Shown: piece by piece, positions 36,906-46,793 of the stretch | Layout of the letters: each line of letters opens with the position of its first letter | Position numbering within the stretch: the stretch's first letter is position 1 | Source: Myroides sp. N17-2 | Lineage (GTDB): Bacteria > Bacteroidota > Bacteroidia > Flavobacteriales > Flavobacteriaceae | Reading direction: 5' to 3' | DNA length: 64,000 bases | Assembly: GCF_002286775.1 (NCBI RefSeq) | Contig: NZ_NSGJ01000007.1 | Coordinates: 62,001 to 126,000, forward strand | The notes under the pieces: generated by a model | Databases searched by the model: none | What the model was told of the DNA's origin: nothing | Seen by the model: only the letters and a program-made list of their open reading frames with translations | Program-made: the position numbers and the translations under genes

Positions 36906-37469
36906 ATGACAGAAGAAATCAATTTAATAATCGACGCTGCCAAAGAGTCTATGGATAATACTGTAGCTCACTTAGATAAATCATTATTAAACATCCGTGC
37001 TGGAAAAGCTTCACCACAGATGTTAGGAGCTGTATTCGTAGATTACTACGGTTCTCCTACTCCACTATCTCAGGTAGCTAACGTTAATGCTGCTGATGCG
37101 CGTACACTAACAGTGACTCCTTGGGAGAAAGCAATGTTACAACCGATCGAGAAAGCAATTATGATCGCTAACTTGGGATTAAATCCAATGAACAATGGAG
37201 AGAACATCATCATCAACATTCCTGCTCTAACAGAAGAAAGACGTAAGGACTTAGCAAAACAAGCTAAAACAGAAGCTGATGATGCTAAAATCGGTATTAG
37301 AAATTCTCGTAAGGATGCTAATAACGATATCAAAAAAGAAGAAAAGAATGGTACTTCTGAAGATATCTGTAAAGATGCTGAAGAAAGAATTCAGAAATTA
37401 ACTGATGGTTACATCAAAAAAATAGATGATATTCTTGCTGTTAAAGAAGCAGAAATCATGAAAGTTTAA
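36906..37469 (+). CDS. frr: Ribosome recycling factor
   Basis: Splits post-termination ribosomes with EF-G. 187 residues, starting MTEEINLIIDAAKESMDNTV, with the family stretch LLNIRAGKASPQMLGAVFVD near residue 27 and the helical tail KIDDILAVKEAEIMKV. Follows pyrH after 9 bases; a terminator comes directly after the stop. Confidence 0.98.
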   Translation: MTEEINLIIDAAKESMDNTVAHLDKSLLNIRAGKASPQMLGAVFVDYYGSPTPLSQVANVNAADARTLTVTPWEKAMLQPIEKAIMIANLGLNPMNNGENIIINIPALTEERRKDLAKQAKTEADDAKIGIRNSRKDANNDIKKEEKNGTSEDICKDAEERIQKLTDGYIKKIDDILAVKEAEIMKV

Positions 37470-37471
37470 AA

Positions 37472-37498
37472 GATCCGCAAGTATGCGGATTTTTTTTT
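37472..37498 (+). terminator. Terminator of pyrH-frr
   Basis: ATCCGCA, loop AGTA, TGCGGAT and a run of T just after the frr stop. Confidence 0.9.
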
Positions 37499-37656
37499 AC
37501 CCTATACGCTACTCTTTTTGAAACATTTTTGAAGGATTCACATATCTATACCGATATACTCATATCTACTTAATAATCAATGCTTTTTTAGTTATCTTTA
37601 TAAAGCTTATATAAATTATATCTATAAGCAATACCTAATCCCAAAAGACATTGATT

Positions 37657-38748
37657 ATGACTACAAAAATCTATTCGCCAGAAGAATTAAAAACTATGGC
37701 ACCTGTATTTGGACAAGTTTCATTTGACAATCACGAGCAAATCGTATTTTGTCACGATAAAGAGTCTGGATTAAAAGCAATCATCGGTATACACAATACT
37801 ACATTAGGACCTGCATTAGGAGGTACTAGAATGTGGAACTACGCTTCTGAATGGGAAGCACTAAATGATGTACTTCGTCTATCTAGAGGGATGACCTATA
37901 AATCTGCTATATCAGGATTAGATCTTGGAGGAGGAAAGGCAGTAATTATGGGAGATTCTAAAAAAGACAAAAGCCCAGAATTGATTAAAGCATTTGCTCA
38001 TTATGTAAATTCTTTAAGTGGTAGATATATCACAGCAGAGGATGTAGGATCTACTACTGCTGATATGGACTTAATCCATACTATCACACCTCACGTAACT
38101 GGTATATCTGAAAGCCTAGGTGGATCAGGTAATCCATCACCTGTCACAGCTTATGGTGTATTTATGGGGCTTAAGGCTGCTGCTAATTTCCAATTCGGAA
38201 CAGACAACTTAAGCGGTAAGAAAGTACTGGTACAAGGTATTGGTAATGTCGGTGAGACATTAGTAAAACATCTAACTGAGCATGGTGCTATAGTAACAAT
38301 CACAGATATAAATGAAGAAAGAGTCGCTGAAGTAGCTAAAAAATATAATACTAAGATATTCACAGGATCAGATCTATATCTTGAAGATGTTGATATCTAT
38401 GCTCCATGTGCTCTAGGAGCAACAATCAATGATGACACTATCGAAAAAATTAAAGCAAAAGTTATCGCGGGTGCTGCTAATAACCAATTAGCAGTTGAAG
38501 CAATACACGGTAAACGTTTGCAAGAACGTGGTATCGTATACGCTCCAGACTTTTTAATCAATGCAGGAGGTATTATTAATGTTTTTGGAGAGATAGCAAA
38601 TTATGGACTAGATGAAGCTTTAAAACGCACTGAGAATATCTATAATACAACTTTAGAAGTACTAAACTATGCTAAAGAACACAATATGACTTCTCAACAA
38701 GCTGCAATGAAAAAAGCAGAGGACAGAATCAACAGCAAAAAACAATAG
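37657..38748 (+). CDS. ldh: Leucine dehydrogenase
   Basis: NAD-dependent oxidative deamination of branched-chain amino acids. Start at ATG 37657 (363 residues) in preference to a TTG two codons earlier. The Glu/Leu/Phe/Val dehydrogenase motif is GPALGGTRMWNYASEWEALN, substrate-binding and catalytic lysines lie in ISGLDLGGGKAVIMGD, and the Rossmann loop is VLVQGIGNVGETLVKHL. The Leu/Phe subgroup is indicated by length (about 360) and the GGTRMW pattern; valine or phenylalanine preference cannot be excluded. A terminator follows. Confidence 0.9.
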   Translation: MTTKIYSPEELKTMAPVFGQVSFDNHEQIVFCHDKESGLKAIIGIHNTTLGPALGGTRMWNYASEWEALNDVLRLSRGMTYKSAISGLDLGGGKAVIMGDSKKDKSPELIKAFAHYVNSLSGRYITAEDVGSTTADMDLIHTITPHVTGISESLGGSGNPSPVTAYGVFMGLKAAANFQFGTDNLSGKKVLVQGIGNVGETLVKHLTEHGAIVTITDINEERVAEVAKKYNTKIFTGSDLYLEDVDIYAPCALGATINDDTIEKIKAKVIAGAANNQLAVEAIHGKRLQERGIVYAPDFLINAGGIINVFGEIANYGLDEALKRTENIYNTTLEVLNYAKEHNMTSQQAAMKKAEDRINSKKQ

Positions 38749-38773
38749 CTTAACAACACACATATTAACACGC

Positions 38774-38804
38774 AAGGCAGTCTCATTAGGGGCTGCCTTT
38801 TTTG
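38774..38804 (+). terminator. Terminator of leucine dehydrogenase gene
   Basis: AAGGCAG, 12-base loop, CTGCCTT then a T-run. Confidence 0.78.
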
Positions 38805-38906
38805 TCTCATATAAACTCGCGTATTATTATTAACTAAATAGTCTACCATACGCAATATTTACAGTAATATCACAATTTCTTTATTCCATAATACACAATA
38901 ATTTAC

Positions 38907-38914
38907 TATTTTTG
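38907..38914 (+). promoter_or_regulatory. Putative -7 box of asnS
   Basis: TATTTTTG, 53 bases upstream of the asnS ATG, fits TAnnTTTG. Confidence 0.48.
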
Positions 38915-38967
38915 CAAGTATTTGAAATTGTCGAAATAAGACAAAGATTACTAAATTATAAATCACG

Positions 38968-40401
38968 ATGAAACATACGAAAATTAACGATCTACTAGCA
39001 GGCAAAGGCCTACTTCATGAAGTCAAAGCAAAAGGATGGGTAAAAACGTTTAGAAACAACCAATTTATCGCCTTGAATGATGGGTCAACGATTAACAATA
39101 TTCAATGTGTTGTTGATTTAGATAAATTCCCTGCGGAGTTGTTAAAAAAAGTTCATACTGGAGCTGCAATTTGTGTTAGAGGAACATTAGTGGAGAGCCA
39201 AGGAGCTGGTCAAACTGTAGAGATACAAGTAGAAAACTTAAAAGTATACGGTGAAGCTAATCCTGAAGAATATCCTATACAACCTAAAAAACACTCACTT
39301 GAGTTCTTACGTGAGAATGCTCACTTAAGAATCCGTACGAATATGTTCGGAGCTATTATGAGAGTGCGTAGCGTACTATCTTTTGCTGTACACAAGTACT
39401 TCCAAGACAATGGATTTAACTACTTCAATGCACCTATCATTACTGGATCAGATGCTGAGGGAGCTGGAGAAATGTTTAGAGTAACTAACTTAAATTTAAA
39501 TAACCTACCTCGTACAGAAGAAGGGGAGATAGATACAAAACAAGATTTCTTTGGAAAAACAACTAACCTAACTGTATCAGGACAATTAGAAGCTGAGACT
39601 TATGCTATGGCATTAGGATCAGTATACACATTCGGACCTACTTTCCGTGCTGAGAACTCTAATACTTCTCGTCACTTAGCAGAATTCTGGATGATCGAAC
39701 CTGAGGTGGCATTTAACCACTTAGATGATAACATGGACTTAGCAGAGGACTTTATCAAATACGTAATTAACTACGTATTAGAGAAATGTGCTGATGACTT
39801 AGAATTCTTAGACAAACGTCTATTTGAAGAAGAGAAATCTAAACCTCAAGCTGAACGCAGTGAAATGTCGTTATTAGAAAAATTGCGTTTCGTAGTAGAG
39901 AACAACTTTAAACGTGTAAGCTACACTGAAGCAGTTGATATCTTAAGAAACTGTAAGCCAAATAAGAATAAAAAATTCAACTATATCATCGACGGATGGG
40001 GTGCTGATTTACAAAGTGAGCATGAGCGTTACTTAGTAGAGAAACACTTTAAATGTCCAGTAATCTTATTTGATTACCCAGCTGACATCAAAGCATTCTA
40101 TATGAGAATGAACGAAGATGGTAAGACTGTAAGAGCAATGGATATCCTATTCCCTGGAATCGGAGAGATCGTAGGAGGTTCTGAAAGAGAAGAGCGCTAC
40201 GATGTTCTTTTAGAGAAAATCGAAAAGATGGGAATAGACAAAGAAGAATTATGGTGGTATTTAGACACTAGAAAATTCGGAACAGCTCCACATAGTGGTT
40301 TTGGTCTTGGTTTTGAACGTCTTGTGCTATTCGTAACAGGAATGACAAATATTAGAGACGTTATCCCTTTCCCTAGAACACCGCAAAACGCTGAGTTTTA
40401 A
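38968..40401 (+). CDS. asnS: Asparaginyl-tRNA synthetase
   Basis: Class II synthetase charging tRNA-Asn. 477 residues: N-terminal OB-fold anticodon domain ([19 protein letters not shown]), motif 2 region [20 protein letters not shown] with the Glu specific to this group, and motif 3 [20 protein letters not shown]. The presence of asnS means asparagine is charged directly. Followed by a long hairpin and then rpoN. Confidence 0.97.
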   Translation: MKHTKINDLLAGKGLLHEVKAKGWVKTFRNNQFIALNDGSTINNIQCVVDLDKFPAELLKKVHTGAAICVRGTLVESQGAGQTVEIQVENLKVYGEANPEEYPIQPKKHSLEFLRENAHLRIRTNMFGAIMRVRSVLSFAVHKYFQDNGFNYFNAPIITGSDAEGAGEMFRVTNLNLNNLPRTEEGEIDTKQDFFGKTTNLTVSGQLEAETYAMALGSVYTFGPTFRAENSNTSRHLAEFWMIEPEVAFNHLDDNMDLAEDFIKYVINYVLEKCADDLEFLDKRLFEEEKSKPQAERSEMSLLEKLRFVVENNFKRVSYTEAVDILRNCKPNKNKKFNYIIDGWGADLQSEHERYLVEKHFKCPVILFDYPADIKAFYMRMNEDGKTVRAMDILFPGIGEIVGGSEREERYDVLLEKIEKMGIDKEELWWYLDTRKFGTAPHSGFGLGFERLVLFVTGMTNIRDVIPFPRTPQNAEF

Positions 40402-40418
40402 TATAACAATAGCTTCAT

Positions 40419-40490
40419 AAAAGTGTTTACTTTATCACATTTTTTCATTAAATTTGAAAAAGAATATGTTTTAAAGTAAACACTTTTTTC
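40419..40490 (+). terminator. Long hairpin terminator after asnS
   Basis: AAAAGTGTTTACTTTA at 40419-40434 pairs perfectly with TAAAGTAAACACTTTT at 40472-40487, followed by a T-run. The 37-base interior is itself partly self-complementary (CATTTTTTC against GAAAAAGAATATG). It lies 24 bases before rpoN. Confidence 0.75.
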
Positions 40491-40513
40491 TATTTATACT
40501 AAATATTTCACGA

Positions 40514-41968
40514 ATGCTTAAACAGAGTCTACAACTTAAATTATCACAGAAGTTATCTCCTCAACAAATCCAGTTGATGAAGCTAATTCAGTTACCTACT
40601 TTAGCCTTTGAACAAAGACTGAAAGAAGAACTAATTGAAAACCCAGCACTAGAAACAGGAAAAGAGAACGAATCGACTGAGGTAGATGAGTTTGACAATG
40701 ACTTTGAAGATTACGATAATGAACGTATCGAAGCTGAAGATATCAACATAGACGAGTATCTTAGTGATGATGAAACTCCTGAATATAAACTACAGTCTAA
40801 CAACTATAGTAAAGATGATGATGAGTATGAAATGCCAATTATCGCTCATGAATCATTTCACCAAGATTTACTTAATCAATTAAATACTTTTATGCTAACG
40901 GAGGACGATCGTAAGATAGCTGAGTTCTTAGTTGGAAGTATTGACGATATGGGATATTTAAGACGTGATACTCAAGATCTAGTGGATGATTTAGCTTTTA
41001 CTCAAGGGATCTACACAGATGAAGAAACGGTAGAAAGAATACTTCTAATCGTACAAGAGCTAGAGCCTGCAGGTGTAGGTGCTAGAGATTTACAAGAATG
41101 CCTGTTATTACAATTAAAACACAAAACTCAAACTGATGCAATAGATCTAGCAACAGAGATTATAGCTGATCAATTCGATGCTTTCACTAAAAAACACTAT
41201 GATAAGTTACTTCAAAAATATGGTGTTTCTAAAGAAAGTCTAAGAAATGCAATAGATGAAATAGAAAAACTTAATCCTAAACCAGGAGGTTCATACATCG
41301 GTAATGACAGAGCTGTAGAGCATGTCATTCCAGATTTTACAATTAAAATAAACGAAGGAGAATTAGAGCTATTACTCAATGGTAGAAATGCTCCTGAACT
41401 TCATGTGTCTAAAGATTATCAAGATATGTTACAGTCTTATAAAGAGTCTGCTAAATCTTCTAACTCACAAAAAGACGCAGTACAATTTATTAAACAAAAA
41501 TTAGATGGTGCAAAGTGGTTTATTGACGCTATAAAGCAACGTCAAGAGACTCTTTTTGTGACAATGCATGCCATCTTAGAGTATCAAAGAGAATACTTTC
41601 TAACTGGGGATGAGACTAAACTTCGTCCTATGATTCTAAAAGACATAGCTGACTTAATAGGGTTAGACATATCTACAGTATCACGTGTAGCCAATAGTAA
41701 GTATGTAGACACTCCTTATGGCACAAAGCTTATTAAAAACTTCTTCTCTGAAGCAATGGTTAATGATCAAGGTGAAGAGGTATCTACTCTAGAAATAAAG
41801 AAAATATTACAGAATATTATAGGGGATGAAGATAAGAAAAAACCTTATCCTGATGATAAGCTAGCTGAACTACTAAAAGAGAAAGGCTATCCTATCGCAA
41901 GACGTACAGTAGCGAAGTATAGAGAACAACTGGATATACCTGTTGCGAGAATGCGTAAGCGTATTTAA
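40514..41968 (+). CDS. rpoN: RNA polymerase sigma-54 factor
   Basis: Alternative sigma factor recognising -24/-12 promoters with AAA+ activators. 484 residues. Region I starts MLKQSLQLKLSQKLSPQQIQ and is Gln/Leu-rich, an acidic region II covers about residues 50-110 (DEFDNDFEDYDNERIEAEDI), the core-binding domain follows, the helix-turn-helix is IADLIGLDISTVSRVANSKY, and the RpoN box is ARRTVAKYREQL near the C-terminus. No sigma-54 activator gene is in this window. Confidence 0.97.
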   Translation: MLKQSLQLKLSQKLSPQQIQLMKLIQLPTLAFEQRLKEELIENPALETGKENESTEVDEFDNDFEDYDNERIEAEDINIDEYLSDDETPEYKLQSNNYSKDDDEYEMPIIAHESFHQDLLNQLNTFMLTEDDRKIAEFLVGSIDDMGYLRRDTQDLVDDLAFTQGIYTDEETVERILLIVQELEPAGVGARDLQECLLLQLKHKTQTDAIDLATEIIADQFDAFTKKHYDKLLQKYGVSKESLRNAIDEIEKLNPKPGGSYIGNDRAVEHVIPDFTIKINEGELELLLNGRNAPELHVSKDYQDMLQSYKESAKSSNSQKDAVQFIKQKLDGAKWFIDAIKQRQETLFVTMHAILEYQREYFLTGDETKLRPMILKDIADLIGLDISTVSRVANSKYVDTPYGTKLIKNFFSEAMVNDQGEEVSTLEIKKILQNIIGDEDKKKPYPDDKLAELLKEKGYPIARRTVAKYREQLDIPVARMRKRI

Positions 41969-41978
41969 TACATAGACA

Positions 41979-42593
41979 ATGAGAAAAACAGCTAAATTCT
42001 TCTCTTATCTATTTCATCCGATAACAGTACCTTTTTTAACGACATTACTATACTTCTCTATATCAAGCGCCTATTTTTCTGCTATAGAGATATCTATTAT
42101 ACTTGGACAAGTTCTTATTATGACTTGTCTATTGCCTATATGTATCTATTTTCTACTTAAATCACTTGGTCTGATTAGCACAAGTGTAATGGTTAGTGCA
42201 AGAAAAGAGCGCATTCTTCCATTTATAATCAATATAGCTCTGTTATTTATCCTTAAAGATTATATCTTTTATAATAACAGTGCCTATACGATACGTGTAT
42301 ACATCTGGGGACTGATGAATACTTATTTATTATTACTCCTATTCACACTGTTAAAACAGAAATCAAGTGTACATATCGCCACGCTCACTACAAGTCTAAT
42401 GTTCTTTATACATGTATTAATAGAACTACAACAGCCGAATATTATGGGTGTCATTCTATTTATTTTCTTAATCGGTTTTGTCGCTTCTGCTAGGTTGCTA
42501 TTGCGCGCTCATACTGCCAAAGAAATAGTTCAAGGTTTTTTCATTGGTATTCTACCCACAGTAATATACAGTGTTATTAACTATAAAATATAA
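41979..42593 (+). CDS. Integral membrane protein, PAP2-like
   Basis: 204 residues with about six membrane spans. Near the C-terminus ASARLLLRAHTAKEIVQGFF recalls the SRxxxxxHxxxD end motif of PAP2 phosphatases, but the aspartate is Glu and the upstream KxxxxxxRP and PSGH motifs are not evident, so it may be inactive or a distant relative. It starts 10 bases after rpoN, and its last 13 bases overlap the convergent porT-like gene. Confidence 0.75.
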   Translation: MRKTAKFFSYLFHPITVPFLTTLLYFSISSAYFSAIEISIILGQVLIMTCLLPICIYFLLKSLGLISTSVMVSARKERILPFIINIALLFILKDYIFYNNSAYTIRVYIWGLMNTYLLLLLFTLLKQKSSVHIATLTTSLMFFIHVLIELQQPNIMGVILFIFLIGFVASARLLLRAHTAKEIVQGFFIGILPTVIYSVINYKI

Positions 42594-43276
42594 AACATAA
42601 CTCCTACGTTAAGAAGTTTAAGTTTATTATTATCCCATTTTAATACATCGTCTTTATAGATATTATTTAATCCATAATACATATAGAAATTCCAAGTATT
42701 GAATCCTGCAGACACATACATTCCATAAAGCCATTTGTTCACATTTGGATCATCTCTAAAAGTAGAGGAATACTCATTAGTAGAAGTCTTGCTACGATCC
42801 CCAAATACATAACTAGCTTTAAATCCTAAGTGTACTCTCCAGAATTTATGACTATAAGGAGTAGAAGTACGCCATCTTAGCTCTAAAGGAAAATCAATAG
42901 CATGTAGAGACAAACTACTCTTCTTAAAGGACCCAAGAATAACATGTTCATTCTCTGGCGTTATACCAAGATTTCCTCTAAGATTCAAATATGAATATCC
43001 TATACCTGGTGCTAATGCAATAGTACGGTCTTTATTTACAGGAAAGTCTCTTAAAAAACCTCCACTCATACCTATTGACACCGAACTAGGAGAAAAACCC
43101 GCAGGCTTATCTTGCATTAAAGTATGCGTAATTCCAAAATAAAACTGATCTTCTCTATACTTAAAATCAATAGAATTTATAGAATCTTGTACCGCAGTAT
43201 TCTCTTCTATAGGTTCCTGTGCATTAGCAGCAAAAAAGCTCATCATACAAACACAAACAATTAATATTCTTTTCAT
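42581..43276 (-). CDS. PorT-like outer-membrane beta-barrel protein
   Basis: 231 residues with signal peptide MKRILIVCVCMMSFFAANAQ. The mature part reads as an eight-stranded barrel of the porin/OmpW-like outer-membrane type (PF13568-like), with DFKYREDQFYFGITHTLMQD near the start and LNVGVMFYIL at the end. It resembles PorT, an accessory of type IX secretion and gliding, including LHAIDFPLELRWRTSTPYSH and VSAGFNTWNFYMYYGLNNI. PorT-like paralogues occur, so the specific name is left open. It lies after DUF3078 and dxs on the same strand. Confidence 0.75.
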   Translation of the reverse strand: MKRILIVCVCMMSFFAANAQEPIEENTAVQDSINSIDFKYREDQFYFGITHTLMQDKPAGFSPSSVSIGMSGGFLRDFPVNKDRTIALAPGIGYSYLNLRGNLGITPENEHVILGSFKKSSLSLHAIDFPLELRWRTSTPYSHKFWRVHLGFKASYVFGDRSKTSTNEYSSTFRDDPNVNKWLYGMYVSAGFNTWNFYMYYGLNNIYKDDVLKWDNNKLKLLNVGVMFYIL

Positions 43277-43286
43277 AGCTTATAAA

Positions 43287-44492
43287 TTAAAAGGCATAGG
43301 TTAATCCCACACCTAATGTTTGTTTAAACTGCATTTTTGGACCTTCCATAACCTGCGTACCTTCTCTCATCACCTTCGTTTTCACATTGTCATCATAGAT
43401 CATATAAGTACCTACATTCGCTCGAACGTAATCATTTACTTTTAAGTCTAACTTCATCTCGAACATCATATTGATATTACCAAAGTTATTCAGATAATCA
43501 CTATATAACGTCAATTTATGCTGATAAAACATATTTTTAAACACCTCTTTTTTCCACTCACTACTCACTAATAGACCTACCTCTGCCTTATAACGCGAAC
43601 CGTTTCTAATAATATTACCAAACTCATCTTTCTCTGCTTTAGTAACTCCAAAAGCACCTTGATCAGCCAACGTTTGATCATTTACAAAAGTAGCCTTATG
43701 TGTTAATGGAGAAATATAAAACTTCATCTGTGTTTTTGGATCCACATACTCCGCTCCGACCCCGACAAATAGATAAGCAGGTGCAAACCATGCTGATACT
43801 GGATTATCAGTATCTGGGTAATTATACCCATTAGTAAACTGAGTCTTAAAGTTTAACTTAGTCACATAGTACCAGTCCGAAATAGCTGTAGATCGATAGC
43901 CTACTGTTGAGTTTAGCTCCAATACATCGTCTGTTTTACGAAGTTCTCGATCAGACTGCTTATTTATACCATATCTTACGTTTAAATAGTTATCCCACAC
44001 TAAACGTCCTTTTATATACTTCCTACCGAATTCACCTTTTAAAAGCCCAGAAATAGAGTTGTCTCCTCCAGCACTCCAATTGACAAAAGCAATCTGATTA
44101 AAGTCAAGCCCTAAGCGATTACTCTTCTCCCAATATCCAATAATCTCATTATTAATAGGTAAAACACTTAAATTAATACTCGGATTATAACTTGTTTTAA
44201 TTTGGTTAACCTTAGGTTTCTTTTTCTCAACAAATATTTCAGGTCTCAAGAAAAACTCATCTCCTCTTTCACCACTTCCACGGCTTAAAGTAGGTCCACT
44301 ATAGTCCTTAGCAGGCAAAAAGCCCATTAAAGGATTGAAAGGATTTTCTTGAAGATTAATACTATCTTTCTTTATAGTTTGAATATCATTTGCACTTTCT
44401 GCTTTCTTTGTTTCAGTTGTTACCTGTGCAAAAGATTGTGCACACGCTCCCAATACAACTAAACCAACCAAACCTCTCTTAATCTTTCCCAA
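43287..44492 (-). CDS. DUF3078 family outer-membrane protein
   Basis: 401 residues with signal peptide MGKIKRGLVGLVVLGACAQS (cleaved near SFAQ). The body is rich in alternating aromatic strands (WSAGGDNSISGLLKGEFGRK, FKTQFTNGYNYPDTD) and ends in LGVGLTYAF, typical of an outer-membrane barrel ending in Phe. It fits DUF3078, a Bacteroidota family of unknown role. It begins 3 bases after the dxs stop, so it is co-transcribed. Confidence 0.85.
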   Translation of the reverse strand: MGKIKRGLVGLVVLGACAQSFAQVTTETKKAESANDIQTIKKDSINLQENPFNPLMGFLPAKDYSGPTLSRGSGERGDEFFLRPEIFVEKKKPKVNQIKTSYNPSINLSVLPINNEIIGYWEKSNRLGLDFNQIAFVNWSAGGDNSISGLLKGEFGRKYIKGRLVWDNYLNVRYGINKQSDRELRKTDDVLELNSTVGYRSTAISDWYYVTKLNFKTQFTNGYNYPDTDNPVSAWFAPAYLFVGVGAEYVDPKTQMKFYISPLTHKATFVNDQTLADQGAFGVTKAEKDEFGNIIRNGSRYKAEVGLLVSSEWKKEVFKNMFYQHKLTLYSDYLNNFGNINMMFEMKLDLKVNDYVRANVGTYMIYDDNVKTKVMREGTQVMEGPKMQFKQTLGVGLTYAF

Positions 44493-44495
44493 AAC

Positions 44496-46262
44496 CTAAT
44501 TCTTTATTATTCCAATTAAACTTTCTACGTCTATTCCACACTCTTGTTGTTGTTCTAATACAGTTGCATGTTCTATAAAAACGTCTTTCACACCTAGTAT
44601 CTCCACTTGAATCTGTGGATAATACTTTGATACAAACTGACTCACTATACTGCCAAAACCACCTATCACTGTACCATCTTCTATTGTATATACTTTCTCA
44701 TGAGATTGGCATATACTATGCAGCATTTCTTCATTCAATGGCTTAACAAACATAAAGTGATAATGTGACCATTCGTGACACTCTATAGCGTCCATTGCCT
44801 TAATCACGTTATTACCAATTGTTCCCACAGAAACAAATGCAAATTTATTTCCTTTTTTCAATTGAGAAGCACTTCCTACATTAATTTTCTCAAAAGGTAG
44901 TTGCCAAGTATGATTAATATACCCCTTACCACGTGGATAGCGTATCGCTAATGGATAATCAATACCTAACTGAGCAGTATAAAGAAGATTGCGTAGTTCT
45001 AATTCATTAAGAGGGGTAGCAATAACCATATTGGGAATACAATTTAAATACGCTATATCGTATACACCCTGATGTGTTGCCCCATCTTCACCCACTAATC
45101 CTGCTCTATCTAGACAAAATACTACTGGCAGATTCTGTAAAGCGACATCGTGTATAACTTGATCATAAGCTCTCTGTAAGAAAGTAGAATATATAGCACA
45201 GAATGGAATAAGTCCTTCTGTTGCCATACCCGCAGCAAGTGTTACAGCATGTTGTTCTGCTATCCCAACGTCTATCGCTCTGTCAGGGAAGGCATCCATC
45301 ATAAACTTAAGAGAACTACCCGTTGGCATAGCTGGTGTAATACCTACGATGCGTTCATTCTCTTTGGCCAATTCTACTAAAGTCAAGCCAAAAACATCTT
45401 GAAACTTTGATGGAAACTCACTTTCTTCTTTCTTTATAAGCTCTCCAGTATCTTTATTAAATTTACCAGGTGCATGATATTTTACTTGATTCTCTTCCGC
45501 CTGTCTTAATCCCTTTCCTTTAGTAGTAATAACATGTAAGAACTTAGGTCCTTTGATTTGTTTTAGGCGTTCTAATTCTTTGATAAGACGCGGAAGATCA
45601 TGTCCATCTATAGGCCCATAATAATCAAAGTGCAATGACTTAATCATATTATTTGCACGCGGATTCTTTCCTTCTTTTACTGAAGTTAGATAGTCCTTAA
45701 GCGCTCCTACACTTGGATCTATACCTATGGCGTTGTCATTAAGAACAACAAGCATATTGGCATCAGTGACTCCTGCGTGATTTAATCCTTCAAATGCCAT
45801 ACCTGAAGCGATAGAGGCATCACCTATCACTGCGATATGATGTCTATCTTCTTCTCCTTTTAACTTTGCGGCAAATGCCATACCTAACACAGCAGATATG
45901 GCTGTAGAGGAATGCCCTACTCCGAAAGCATCATACTCACTCTCTTCTCTTTTAGGAAAACCACTAATTCCATTTTTCTGTCTATTTGTATGAAAGACAT
46001 CTTTTCTTCCTGTTAGAAGTTTATGCCCATAAGCTTGATGTCCCACATCCCAAACTAAATTATCTATCGGTGTATTAAAAACATAATGAAGAGTAATCGT
46101 CAATTCGACTACTCCTAGACTAGCCCCTAAATGCCCTTCTTTACTAGCTACTATATCAATAATAAACTTACGCAACTCTATTGCGAGTTCTTTAAGTTCT
46201 TTAACTGATAGTTTCTTGAGATCTTCCGGGGTACTAATATGTTCAAGTAGGTTTTTATACAT
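44496..46262 (-). CDS. dxs: 1-deoxy-D-xylulose-5-phosphate synthase
   Basis: First enzyme of the non-mevalonate isoprenoid pathway, condensing pyruvate and glyceraldehyde-3-phosphate with thiamine diphosphate. At 588 residues it is about 30-50 shorter than the E. coli enzyme, as is common in Bacteroidota. TPP-binding GDASIASGMAFEGLNHAG plus VLNDNAIGIDPSVG, active-site HQAYGHKLLTGRKDVF and DVGIAEQHAVTLAAGMATEG in the pyrimidine-binding half are visible. Divergent from tadA across a 72-base promoter region that contains a 26-bp palindrome. DUF3078 and the porT-like gene follow. Confidence 0.97.
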   Translation of the reverse strand: MYKNLLEHISTPEDLKKLSVKELKELAIELRKFIIDIVASKEGHLGASLGVVELTITLHYVFNTPIDNLVWDVGHQAYGHKLLTGRKDVFHTNRQKNGISGFPKREESEYDAFGVGHSSTAISAVLGMAFAAKLKGEEDRHHIAVIGDASIASGMAFEGLNHAGVTDANMLVVLNDNAIGIDPSVGALKDYLTSVKEGKNPRANNMIKSLHFDYYGPIDGHDLPRLIKELERLKQIKGPKFLHVITTKGKGLRQAEENQVKYHAPGKFNKDTGELIKKEESEFPSKFQDVFGLTLVELAKENERIVGITPAMPTGSSLKFMMDAFPDRAIDVGIAEQHAVTLAAGMATEGLIPFCAIYSTFLQRAYDQVIHDVALQNLPVVFCLDRAGLVGEDGATHQGVYDIAYLNCIPNMVIATPLNELELRNLLYTAQLGIDYPLAIRYPRGKGYINHTWQLPFEKINVGSASQLKKGNKFAFVSVGTIGNNVIKAMDAIECHEWSHYHFMFVKPLNEEMLHSICQSHEKVYTIEDGTVIGGFGSIVSQFVSKYYPQIQVEILGVKDVFIEHATVLEQQQECGIDVESLIGIIKN

Positions 46263-46274
46263 TCTAAATAAAAT

Positions 46275-46300
46275 AAAAACAAAATTACAATTTTGTTTTT
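46275..46300. promoter_or_regulatory. 26-bp palindrome between dxs and tadA
   Basis: AAAAACAAAATT, spacer AC, AATTTTGTTTTT: 12-base arms, perfectly symmetric, centred in the divergent promoter region. Each arm gives a TTTTG that could serve as a -33 element for one of the genes; it could also be an operator. Confidence 0.55.
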
Positions 46301-46334
46301 ACTTTTGACTTTGCATTTATGTTAACACAATACA

Positions 46335-46778
46335 ATGGATACAATTTTTACAGACGAATACTTTATGCGTATCGCCTTAAGTGAGGCAAAAGAAGCTTAT
46401 CAAAAAGGAGAAATCCCTGTAGGGGCTATCGTAGTCGCTAATAATCAAATAATCGCGAAGAGCCATAATTTAACAGAGCTACTTCACGATGTTACTGCTC
46501 ACGCAGAGATACAAGCTATCTCTTCTGCCGCCAATCATTTAGGCGCTAAATATTTGAAAAACTGCACTTTATTCGTAACTTTAGAACCTTGTCAAATGTG
46601 CGCTGGGGCTTTATATTGGAGCCAAATCACTAAGATTGTGTATGGCGCATCTGACGAAAAGAGAGGTTTTAAAGCTATCGGAGGACAACTACACCCTAAA
46701 ACCGAAGTCATTTCTGGTGTTTTAGAACAAGAGTGTGCTATGCTTATGAAAACATTTTTTGAAAACAAAAGAAAATAA
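46335..46778 (+). CDS. tadA: tRNA-specific adenosine deaminase TadA
   Basis: Deaminates A34 of tRNA-Arg to inosine. 147 residues with zinc and catalytic motifs HAEIQAISSA and TLEPCQMCAGALYWSQI (HAE and PCxxC), and the N-terminal EAKEAYQKGEIPVGAIVVAN block typical of TadA. It begins the tadA, alpha-2-macroglobulin run; the next gene starts 15 bases after its stop. Confidence 0.93.
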   Translation: MDTIFTDEYFMRIALSEAKEAYQKGEIPVGAIVVANNQIIAKSHNLTELLHDVTAHAEIQAISSAANHLGAKYLKNCTLFVTLEPCQMCAGALYWSQITKIVYGASDEKRGFKAIGGQLHPKTEVISGVLEQECAMLMKTFFENKRK

Positions 46779-46793
46779 TAATTGACTACCGCT

